A DNA stretch of 33,826 bases from Bacteroidales bacterium UBA3754 (lineage in GTDB: Bacteria; Bacteroidota; Bacteroidia; Bacteroidales; UBA1715): contig DFGI01000097.1 of NCBI GenBank assembly GCA_002371705.1, forward strand, positions 1-33,826, read 5' to 3'. A program made the translations under genes and the position numbers. The notes beneath the pieces were generated by a model, which was not told where the DNA came from, did not search any database, and worked only from the letters and a program-made list of their open reading frames with translations. Positions 8,012 to 14,607 of the stretch are shown one piece after another. Each line of letters starts with the position of its first letter. Position 1 is the stretch's first letter.

Positions 8012-8875
8012 ATGCGACAGTTAAAAATCACAAAACAAGTAACCAACCGAGACACTCCATCGTTAGACAAGTATTTACACGAAATTGGCAAAGTTGATTT
8101 GATTTCAGCTGAAGAAGAGGTTGAATTAGCAAAAAGAATCAAGGAAGGCGACCAAAAAGCTTTGGATAAACTTATCAAAGCAAACCTGCGATTCGTTGTT
8201 TCTGTTTCAAAGCAATATCAAAATCAAGGACTTAGCCTACCCGACTTAATCAACGAAGGTAATTTAGGTTTGATTAAGGCAGCTCAAAGATTTGATGAAA
8301 CCCGTGGTTTCAAATTCATTTCGTACGCAGTGTGGTGGATTCGCCAGTCGATTCTTCAAGCTTTGGCGGAACAAGCTCGTATTGTACGACTTCCGTTGAA
8401 TAAAATCGGCAACATCAATAAAATCAACAAAACGTTGTCGTCGCTCGAACAAGAATTCGAACGCGAACCGACCGCCGAGGAAATCGCATCGGAAATGGAT
8501 TGCAGCGCACGCGACGTAAAAGAGTCAATGAAAAACTCTGGCCGCCATATTTCTATGGATGCTCCCCTTTCGCAAAGCGAGGAAGGCACATTATACGATG
8601 TGTTGGACAACAAAGACACTCCATCGCCCGACCAAACGTTGATTCAGGAATCATTGCGGAAGGAAATCGACCGTGCAATCTCAACCCTTACTGATCGCGA
8701 GGCAAATATCGTAAGAATGTATTTCGGCATAGGGCAAAAAAATCCTTCCACATTGGAAGAAATTGGTTCGGAACTTGGTTTGACACGCGAACGCGTTCGT
8801 CAGATTAAGGAAAAAGCAGTCCGCCGATTGAAACAAACGGCACGAAGCAAAATCCTCAAATCATATTTGGGATAA
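8012..8875 (+). CDS. rpoD: Primary RNA polymerase sigma factor (sigma-70/ABfr type)
   Basis: A 287-residue sigma factor starting MRQLKITKQVTNRDTPSLDKYLHEIG; an ORF start 24 bases further upstream would overlap the promoter and is rejected. Region 1.2 (DTPSLDKYLHEIGKVDLIS), region 2 (LRFVVSVSKQYQNQGLSLPDLINEGNLGLIKAAQRFDETRGFKFISYAVWWIRQSI), region 3 (LPLNKIGNINKINK) and the region 4 helix-turn-helix (TLEEIGSELGLTRERVRQIKEKAVRRLK) are all present. Region 1.1 and the non-conserved region are absent, as in other Bacteroidota primary sigma factors. It is divergent from rpsA and monocistronic, closed by the terminator at 8898-8930. Confidence 0.96.
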   Translation: MRQLKITKQVTNRDTPSLDKYLHEIGKVDLISAEEEVELAKRIKEGDQKALDKLIKANLRFVVSVSKQYQNQGLSLPDLINEGNLGLIKAAQRFDETRGFKFISYAVWWIRQSILQALAEQARIVRLPLNKIGNINKINKTLSSLEQEFEREPTAEEIASEMDCSARDVKESMKNSGRHISMDAPLSQSEEGTLYDVLDNKDTPSPDQTLIQESLRKEIDRAISTLTDREANIVRMYFGIGQKNPSTLEEIGSELGLTRERVRQIKEKAVRRLKQTARSKILKSYLG

Positions 8876-8897
8876 TCGAAATTTCATACATTATTAT

Positions 8898-8930
8898 AAA
8901 GGAATGTTGGAAACAGCATTCCTTTTTTTT
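8898..8930 (+). terminator. rpoD terminator
   Basis: The stem AAAGGAAUGUUG/CAGCAUUCCUUU has 12 pairs including one U.G and a GAAA tetraloop, and runs straight into a run of T. It lies 23 bases after the rpoD stop. Confidence 0.88.
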
Positions 8931-8938
8931 GTAGATAA

Positions 8939-8976
8939 CATTTGTAGGGACGCGGCGCGCCACGTCCCTACAAATG
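8939..8976. repeat. REP-like palindrome, 38 bp
   Basis: The arms catttgtagggacg (8939-8952) and cgtccctacaaatg (8963-8976) are perfect reverse complements. The centre cggcgcgcca contains the self-complementary GGCGCGCC, so only one base pair of the whole 38-base palindrome is mismatched. The gtagggacg core is shared with the two palindromes at 9162-9184 and 9211-9233. The stop codon of the transposase remnant (8968-8970, minus) lies inside the right arm. Confidence 0.8.
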
Positions 8977-9297
8977 ATAAAAAACAATCGTATTCCCATC
9001 GTAACGGATTTTGTTCTTTTCGTCTTGGTTACGGATAATATGGTCGTGGTATCGTGATTGCCACGCAAATGGTATTCCATTTTGATGGGCGAATTTGGTA
9101 ACAGAGGATTTGAGGCCGCGAATAATTGAACCCAAATTTTTCGATTGTGGTCCGAATCGTTGTAGGGACGCACTGCGTGCGTCCTCATTATTATTCGTTT
9201 GATTATTCACGGACGCATTCAATGCGTCCCTACAGATGGTTGGGGTGTTTTGCGGTTGAGGATATTCATGTCGCAAATGCGTGCACAACGGTATCAT
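8968..9297 (-). pseudogene. Remnant of a REP-associated tyrosine transposase (RAYT, IS200/TnpA-like), C-terminal half
   Basis: An open frame of 109 codons. Residues 47-93 (RFGPQSKNLGSIIRGLKSSV, FAHQNGIPFAWQSRYHDHIIRNQDE) match the C-terminal half of RAYT/Y1 transposases, including the YHDHIIR motif that carries the nucleophilic tyrosine (about residue 83). The N-terminal half with the HUH metal-binding motif is missing. The last ten residues are unlike the usual ending, and the stop codon comes from an adjacent REP-like palindrome. Residues 22-46 are encoded by two more such palindromes, kept in frame. The ATG at 9297 directly follows the era stop in the same frame. Without the HUH half it cannot be an active transposase, so it is best read as a decayed mobile gene, although the frame itself is open. 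Confidence 0.72.
9162..9233. repeat. Pair of REP-like palindromes in inverted orientation
   Basis: The first is ggacgcac-tgc-gtgcgtcc (9166-9184), preceded by gtag. The second is ggacgcatt-c-aatgcgtcc (9211-9229), followed by ctac. The outer sequences gtagggacgca (9162-9172) and tgcgtccctac (9223-9233) are reverse complements, so the whole 72-base block is a paired, BIME-like inverted repeat. It shares its core with the palindrome at 8939-8976. Confidence 0.78.
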
Positions 9298-10197
9298 TTA
9301 TTTGTCATCATCCTTCAGTATATAGCCAAAATCCCGAAGATTCCGCTCGTTGTTTCGCCAGTCTTTTTCAACTTTCACGAACAAATCAAGGTAAATGGAT
9401 TTCCCGACAAAAGCCTCTATATCCTTTCTGGACTCAATTCCAAGCCGCTTGATGCCATCGCCGTTCTTACCAATAATAATCCCCTTTTGTGAATCGCGGG
9501 CTACATTAATAACGGCACGGATATGAACGTTTTTCGGAGATTCTTCGTATTGTTCCACAACAACCTCGCACGAATATGGAATTTCCTTGCTGTACAGTTT
9601 TAGGATTTTTTCACGGATAATTTCCGAAACAAAAAAGCGCATCGGCTTGTCAGTCAAAGTGTCGGGGTCGTAGTACGGTTCGCCTTCTGGCAAGAGGGCA
9701 ACAATCCGTTTCATTATGTAATCCACATTGAATTTATTCAATGCAGAACAAGGAATTATCTCAGCTTTAGGTAATTGCGTCTCCCAATATTCAACTAATT
9801 TCACCAATTTTTCCTGGTCAATCAGGTCAATTTTGTTTATCACCAACAACAGAGGTGTATGTTCCATTTTTTTGATTTTGGAAAGAAACTCCTCGTTTTT
9901 ATCGGCAGTTTCCTGAACATCAGTGATATACAATATTTCATCGGCATCAACCAATGCGGATTCCGAGAATTTCAGCATCGATTCCTGCAATTTATAGGCT
10001 GGTTTCAACACGCCCGGAGTGTCGGAAAACACGATTTGATGGTCGTCGCCGTTCACTATTCCTAAAATTCTGTGACGCGTGGTCTGCGATTTTGCCGTAA
10101 CAATTGACAAACGTTCGCCAACAAGTTCGTTCATCAACGTTGACTTGCCAACATTCGGATTTCCAACAATATTTACAAAACCTGATTTAAATGCCAT
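9298..10197 (-). CDS. era: GTPase Era (30S ribosome assembly)
   Basis: A 299-residue GTPase with G1 GNPNVGKS near the N-terminus, G3 DTPG, G4 NKID and G5 SALN, followed by a C-terminal KH RNA-binding domain (VVVEQYEESP, IIIGKNGDGIKRLG). Era binds 16S rRNA during maturation of the small subunit. Its ATG shares one base with the stop of the upstream pseudouridine synthase gene (TAATG at 10199-10195), so translation is likely coupled. On the other side, the stop at 9298-9300 is followed without any gap by the ATG of a transposase remnant in the same frame. The protein itself ends normally (LRDFGYILKDDDK). Confidence 0.96.
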   Translation of the reverse strand: MAFKSGFVNIVGNPNVGKSTLMNELVGERLSIVTAKSQTTRHRILGIVNGDDHQIVFSDTPGVLKPAYKLQESMLKFSESALVDADEILYITDVQETADKNEEFLSKIKKMEHTPLLLVINKIDLIDQEKLVKLVEYWETQLPKAEIIPCSALNKFNVDYIMKRIVALLPEGEPYYDPDTLTDKPMRFFVSEIIREKILKLYSKEIPYSCEVVVEQYEESPKNVHIRAVINVARDSQKGIIIGKNGDGIKRLGIESRKDIEAFVGKSIYLDLFVKVEKDWRNNERNLRDFGYILKDDDK

Positions 10198-11606
10198 TAT
10201 GCGTAAGCTCCCCGTTTCAAAATTGCAACTTCTTTTTGCGTTAAATACCGCCAGTGGCCGCGTGGCAAATCTTTTTTGGTCAAACCTGCGAAATACACAC
10301 GGTCGAGTTTTTCAACAGTGTAGCCATATTTTTCAAAAATTCGGCGAACCACGTGGTACAAACCAGAGTGGATTTGGATGCCAACTTGGTCTTTATTATT
10401 GTCAACATATTGAATATCATCCACGTCAATATGTCCACCTTTTATTTCTGTGCCATCGTCAGCCGTAACAGGATCTAAATCAACGCCTTCCAGAATCGAC
10501 TCCATATCGGCTGCCGAAATATTTTTATTCAAAAAGACATGATAAATCTTCATTTTGTTGTAACGAGGGTGCGTCAATCGTTCAATCAAATCACCATCGT
10601 TGGTAAGCAACATCACGCCTGTTGTGTCGCGGTCGAGACGGCCAACATTCTTCACTTCCACATCGGTTTTCACATAGTCGAAAATTGTTTTCCGCCCCAT
10701 ATCATCGGATTTTGTTGAAATACAATCCTTTGGTTTATTGAAAACGATATACACACGTTTTTGTGAAGTCAGCCTTTTGCCATCCAAACAAACCTCGTCA
10801 CCTGGGAACACTTTCGTTGAAAAATCAGTAACCACATTTCCGTTGAGAGTGATTCGTCCCGCCTCAATATAATCGTCAGCCGCACGACGCGAACACACTC
10901 CTGCCGTCGAAATAAAACGATTCAAACGATAGCCTTCCTCCTCTGTTGCCGGCCGTTTCGTTTCCACTACAGTTTCTTCAGGAACTCCATCCATCACAAC
11001 CATATCCTCTTCATCCCAATCGTCATTGAAGTTTCTGGAAATCAAGTTTTTATCAATCGAAGTGTATTCTGTTGGTTTTTCGTAATTTTTCATTGGTTTT
11101 CTGAACGGTTTTCTATCAGAAAAACGACGAGGCTTGAAACCACGTTCGTCACCGAAAGAATCGCCACCACCCTGATATGGGCGGCGTTCACGATATTCAG
11201 AATTAAAGCGCGGACGTTCAGAATCGTCGAAACGGCGACGAGGACGATTTTCGTCGAAATTACGGCGTGAGCGTTCGTCATCGTTTCTGTCGCGACGGAA
11301 GCCACGGTTTTCATCGTCGAACCGACGGAATGGTCTCCGTTCCCCATTTTCAGGGTTAAAACGGCGAGGACGCTCTTCGTCGTTGAACTGACGGCGTGCA
11401 GGGCGTTCTGCATCGTCGAATTTTCTAAATGGCTTTGAATAGCGTGGACGTTCCGAATCCGAAAAACCTTCCCTATTGAATGGTTTTCTATCCCGATTGA
11501 ACGAACGTTCATGTGAATTCCAATCCCGATTTGATCTGCCCTCTCCCCTTCCATTATATGGTCTGCGGGGACCACGGGATTCAAAATGATTGTCATTATT
11601 TTCCAT
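10197..11606 (-). CDS. rRNA pseudouridine synthase (RluB/RsuA family) with long Arg/Asp-rich N-terminal tail
   Basis: From the ATG at 11606 (MENNDNHFESR) the protein has about 469 residues. The C-terminal half is a standard enzyme: an S4 RNA-binding domain (LNRFISTAGVCSRRAADDYIEAG, from about residue 228) and the catalytic domain with GRLDRDTTGVMLLTNDG, where Asp325 is the expected nucleophile. The first 175 or so residues are low-complexity and disordered, dominated by Arg, Asp, Glu, Phe and Asn in repeats like RRFDDENR and RRFDDSERPR. Such tails occur on Bacteroidota homologues and probably bind RNA. Upstream in-frame starts (11630, 11615) are disfavoured because the -7 element at 11628-11635 overlaps or abuts them. 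The gene is coupled to era by a one-base overlap. The exact rRNA target (RluB or RluF type) is not determined. Confidence 0.9.
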   Translation of the reverse strand: MENNDNHFESRGPRRPYNGRGEGRSNRDWNSHERSFNRDRKPFNREGFSDSERPRYSKPFRKFDDAERPARRQFNDEERPRRFNPENGERRPFRRFDDENRGFRRDRNDDERSRRNFDENRPRRRFDDSERPRFNSEYRERRPYQGGGDSFGDERGFKPRRFSDRKPFRKPMKNYEKPTEYTSIDKNLISRNFNDDWDEEDMVVMDGVPEETVVETKRPATEEEGYRLNRFISTAGVCSRRAADDYIEAGRITLNGNVVTDFSTKVFPGDEVCLDGKRLTSQKRVYIVFNKPKDCISTKSDDMGRKTIFDYVKTDVEVKNVGRLDRDTTGVMLLTNDGDLIERLTHPRYNKMKIYHVFLNKNISAADMESILEGVDLDPVTADDGTEIKGGHIDVDDIQYVDNNKDQVGIQIHSGLYHVVRRIFEKYGYTVEKLDRVYFAGLTKKDLPRGHWRYLTQKEVAILKRGAYA

Positions 11607-11627
11607 ACCGAACATTTTAAAAGTGTG

Positions 11628-11635
11628 CAAAGATA
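11628..11635 (-). promoter_or_regulatory. -7 element for the pseudouridine synthase/era operon
   Basis: The minus strand reads TATCTTTG, a match to TAnnTTTG. No good -33 TTTG was found. The predicted start of transcription, near 11621, supports the ATG at 11606. Confidence 0.45.
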
Positions 11636-11655
11636 TAAAATATCTGTAATTTCGT

Positions 11656-11663
11656 TATTTTTG
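11656..11663 (+). promoter_or_regulatory. -7 element for der
   Basis: TATTTTTG lies 16 bases before the der ATG, implying a leader of about 10 bases. It is only 20 bases from the divergent element at 11628-11635, so the two promoters face away from each other within a very short region. Confidence 0.45.
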
Positions 11664-11679
11664 CACAAAATTTAAGACT

Positions 11680-12990
11680 ATGAGTGGAATAATCGCAATA
11701 GTGGGAAGACCTAACGTTGGCAAGTCAACGTTGTTCAACAGGTTGATAGAGGACAAACAAGCCATAATTGATTCAAAGAGTGGCGTGACGCGCGACCGCA
11801 ACTACGGCGACGGCGTGTGGAACGGCCGTGAATTCACCGTAATCGACACGGGTGGCGTGACAATAAAATCAGACGACGCGTTTGAAGGCGAAATCCGTAA
11901 ACAGGTCGTTATGGCTATGGAAGAAGCCGATGTGATTATTTTTATGGTCGATGTGAAAACGGGCATCACCGACCTTGATTCCAACGTGGCCAATATGCTC
12001 CGCAAAACCAACAAACCATACGTGCTTGTGGTAAATAAAGTTGATGATGGAAAATATTTGTACGATGCCACAGAATTCTATTCATTGGGACTTGGCGAAT
12101 ATTTCACCATTTCGTCGGCAAACGGCAGTGGCACAGGCGATTTGCTCGATGCTGTGATTGCAAAACTTCCACCCGACAAACCCAAACAAGAAGAAACCGA
12201 AGAAATTCCGCACGTTGCTGTGGTTGGTCGCCCAAATGTGGGAAAATCTTCATTTATCAATGCGTTGATTGGCGAAGACCAACATATAGTAACCCCTGTT
12301 GCAGGAACGACACGTGATTCAATCGGGACACGCTTCAACAAATTTGGCTACGATTATTATTTTATAGACACGGCCGGACTACGTAAGAAAGAAAAAGTAA
12401 ACGAAGATTTGGAATTTTATTCCGTTTTGCGTTCCATTCGTTCCTTGGAATCCGCCGACGTATGTGTGCTGATGATAGATGCCACCGACGGTATTGAATC
12501 GCAGGATATGAACATTCTGCACCTGATTATAAAAAACAACAAAGGCGTTGTGATTTGCGTAAATAAATGGGATTTGATTGACAAAACGACAAATACCGCC
12601 CGTGATTTTGAAGAGGCACTTCGTAAGAAAATCGCCCCATTCACCGACGTACCCATTATTTTCACTTCGGTATTGGAAAAACAACGCATTCAAAAAATTC
12701 TTGAAAAAATCCGTGAGGTATATGAAAACCGCAAACGCAGAATTCAAACCGCACGATTGAATGAAATTATGCTTGAGGCAATCAACAGATTTTCGCCTCC
12801 AGCCGTGAAAGGTAAAAACATCAAAATCAAGTATGTAACCCAATTACCTACGCCTTATCCAGCATTTGTATTCTTCGGCAGTAACTCAAAATATGTAAAA
12901 GACCCGTACAAACGCTATTTGGAAAACCAACTGCGCAAGAATTTCAACTTCTGTGGATCTACGGTGAGAGTGTATGTCCGCGATAAATAG
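11680..12990 (+). CDS. der: Double GTPase Der (EngA), 50S ribosome assembly
   Basis: A 436-residue protein with two tandem GTPase domains and a C-terminal KH-like domain. The first G domain has GRPNVGKST, DTGG and NKVD; the second has GRPNVGKSS, DTAGLRKK and NKWD. The C-terminal domain ends with PYKRYLENQLRKNFNFCGSTVRVYVRDK. Der binds the large ribosomal subunit and is needed for its maturation. Length and order of domains are typical. It is divergent from the pseudouridine synthase/era operon, so three ribosome-maturation genes sit side by side. No terminator is visible in the 12 bases before the convergent GH8 gene. Confidence 0.97.
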   Translation: MSGIIAIVGRPNVGKSTLFNRLIEDKQAIIDSKSGVTRDRNYGDGVWNGREFTVIDTGGVTIKSDDAFEGEIRKQVVMAMEEADVIIFMVDVKTGITDLDSNVANMLRKTNKPYVLVVNKVDDGKYLYDATEFYSLGLGEYFTISSANGSGTGDLLDAVIAKLPPDKPKQEETEEIPHVAVVGRPNVGKSSFINALIGEDQHIVTPVAGTTRDSIGTRFNKFGYDYYFIDTAGLRKKEKVNEDLEFYSVLRSIRSLESADVCVLMIDATDGIESQDMNILHLIIKNNKGVVICVNKWDLIDKTTNTARDFEEALRKKIAPFTDVPIIFTSVLEKQRIQKILEKIREVYENRKRRIQTARLNEIMLEAINRFSPPAVKGKNIKIKYVTQLPTPYPAFVFFGSNSKYVKDPYKRYLENQLRKNFNFCGSTVRVYVRDK

Positions 12991-13002
12991 CGATTGATTC
13001 TC

Positions 13003-14292
13003 TTATTGGTTTTGGGTTGATTTCATTGTTGGTTTGTATATTCTGTAATTGCCAGAAACATTCAACATCGAAAGGAAATATACCATACCATTATAATATC
13101 GCCATGTACCCGTAGGTGGTTCAGTTTCCCACAATTTATTCAAGACTTCCTTCGCCAATTCTTTGTCAGTTATGGCAAAACAGCCCACACCATTTGTTCC
13201 TGCAATTCCCGCATTATAATCGAAATTCGCATCAGCAATTTCGCCGTTCCAATGAAAACAACCGTGTTTGTATCTGTCGTTTTTAAAAAACGTAAGCAAA
13301 CGTGTCATCATTTCCGCTTGATTTGCACTATCGGCACAAAACCAGTTGAAATCCATGCCAACATTCATCGCACAGCGAATGGCATCGAACTTATATTGCT
13401 TGGTATCGTATGATTGCCAATCTGGACGGTATGGCGTGCCATCGAACAAACTATATTCAGGAAACAAACCAGAGGTTCCGTGGCAGGAATTTTTAAGCAA
13501 CGTGCGTGCCGCCGTAGCAGCCTCCGCCCAAAATTCATTGTCGGTTTCAGCCCAACGAGCCCACAATTCCATAAAACCAGGCAAACAATACGATGGATCG
13601 CTGAATTTCACATTGTCATAATAGGGAGAAAACACCACCATGTGGTTTTCGCTGTTGTACATATTATGGACACCACCCACGCCCGTTTTGTTCCGAATAT
13701 TTTTTAGAATATTCTGAGCTTCAGCATTATAATCAATTCCGCCATCGTTGCCCCAACGATTCGATGCGAGCAACAACGCTGTTATAAAATATTCCTCGCC
13801 ATCGGGTGCACAGCCAGAATCAATCTTTGTTCCATCAGGTTTACACTGCCATGCAAAATAGCCTTCCCATATTCCACTCTGATGCTGCATATATTTTTTC
13901 GCCCAACGCCATAATTTATCAAATTCAGTTTTATGGTCAAGCTGAACCGTAATCATCATTCCATACGACTGTCCTTCGGTGCGCACGTCGTTATTGCCCA
14001 CATCGAGAATGTAAGCCATATCATCGCCAACTTCGAAATATACAGCCGTTGATGCTCCTGGCGTAAAGAAATGGTTCCAAATCTTATCAATTTTCGTCTG
14101 CACCTCCGCCTCTGTTTTTTCTAAAACATCAACAAACAGATTTCTATATTCGCCCGTATAATATGCGCCCTTCCCCTCTTCGCCACAAATTGGTCCACTG
14201 TATCCACTGCCAGATGTAATCTGCTGCGAATAAGTATTCGAGACAAATAAAAACAATACAATCGCAGTTGCCAACAATTTTAATCGTCTCAT
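13003..14292 (-). CDS. Secreted glycoside hydrolase family 8 enzyme (exo-oligoxylanase-like)
   Basis: About 429 residues from the ATG at 14292 (MRRLKLLATAIVLFLFVSNT), with a Sec signal peptide cleaved near TYSQ. The body is an (alpha/alpha)6-barrel GH8 enzyme. VRTEGQSYGMM contains the expected acid Glu106, APDGEEYFITALLLASNRWG is a family signature, and KFDAIRCAMNVGMD contains Asp303, the likely general base by comparison with reducing-end xylose-releasing exo-oligoxylanase. It acts on xylo- or beta-glucan oligosaccharides outside the cytoplasm. The mature N-terminus does not form a lipobox. No SusC/SusD pair or other glycosidase is near, so it is an isolated gene. The precise substrate is uncertain. 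Confidence 0.88.
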   Translation of the reverse strand: MRRLKLLATAIVLFLFVSNTYSQQITSGSGYSGPICGEEGKGAYYTGEYRNLFVDVLEKTEAEVQTKIDKIWNHFFTPGASTAVYFEVGDDMAYILDVGNNDVRTEGQSYGMMITVQLDHKTEFDKLWRWAKKYMQHQSGIWEGYFAWQCKPDGTKIDSGCAPDGEEYFITALLLASNRWGNDGGIDYNAEAQNILKNIRNKTGVGGVHNMYNSENHMVVFSPYYDNVKFSDPSYCLPGFMELWARWAETDNEFWAEAATAARTLLKNSCHGTSGLFPEYSLFDGTPYRPDWQSYDTKQYKFDAIRCAMNVGMDFNWFCADSANQAEMMTRLLTFFKNDRYKHGCFHWNGEIADANFDYNAGIAGTNGVGCFAITDKELAKEVLNKLWETEPPTGTWRYYNGMVYFLSMLNVSGNYRIYKPTMKSTQNQ

Positions 14293-14387
14293 AATCAAAC
14301 AATTTTACCTAAAAAAGAATTTCTATTCATATTGAGCACAATATACGAAATTTTCCACAAACAATCGTGCAAATCAATTCTTTTGTG

Positions 14388-14395
14388 TATTTTTG
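14388..14395 (+). promoter_or_regulatory. -7 element of the B12 uptake operon
   Basis: TATTTTTG matches TAnnTTTG and lies just upstream of the riboswitch, so transcription would start near 14402. No clear -33 TTTG is visible. The bases between the GH8 start and this element (14293-14387) hold nothing else I can recognise. Confidence 0.5.
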
Positions 14396-14401
14396 TCACA
14401 A

Positions 14402-14570
14402 GAATTGGTGCCATCATAGATATATGAAGGTGAAAAGGGAATCAGGTGAAAAACCTGGACTGTTTCCGCAGCTGTAAGTTCCCCGTTGTTTTGTACATCC
14501 CCTGTCACTGTTCTTCGGAATGGGAAGACTGTACCAAACGGAACGAGTCAGAAGACCTGCCAACTCCGAT
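14402..14570 (+). ncRNA. Cobalamin riboswitch
   Basis: The conserved blocks occur in order: aagggaatcaggtgaaa near 14435, the pairing partner acctggactg, tccgcagctgtaa at 14465-14477, gtcactg near 14504, gggaagac near 14522, and the B12-box region gagtcagaagacctgcca at 14544-14561. This is the standard cobalamin (adenosylcobalamin-type) aptamer. It ends about 40 bases before the start codon of the TonB-dependent receptor, and binding of the vitamin is expected to shut off expression of the uptake genes. Exact aptamer ends are approximate. Confidence 0.93.
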
Positions 14571-14607
14571 TTTTACTAAAGTGAGCGGAAAACTCAATTT
14601 GTAAAAG

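Noticed and set aside
8939..9233. Possible CRISPR array
   Set aside because: There are only three palindromes, unevenly spaced and not identical, lacking spacer-repeat order, and they are linked to a RAYT remnant.
9126..9492. Overlapping plus-strand open frames of about 100 codons across the era end and the transposase remnant
   Set aside because: They are antisense to era and to the RAYT fragment, include REP palindromes, and show no protein family features.
11090..11668. A 192-codon minus-strand frame within the pseudouridine synthase gene
   Set aside because: It is a shadow of the Arg/Asp-rich repeats read in another frame; its composition (many Ile, Val, Asn and Thr) is an artefact of those repeats.
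12379..12843. A 154-codon minus-strand frame
   Set aside because: It is antisense to the second GTPase domain of der.
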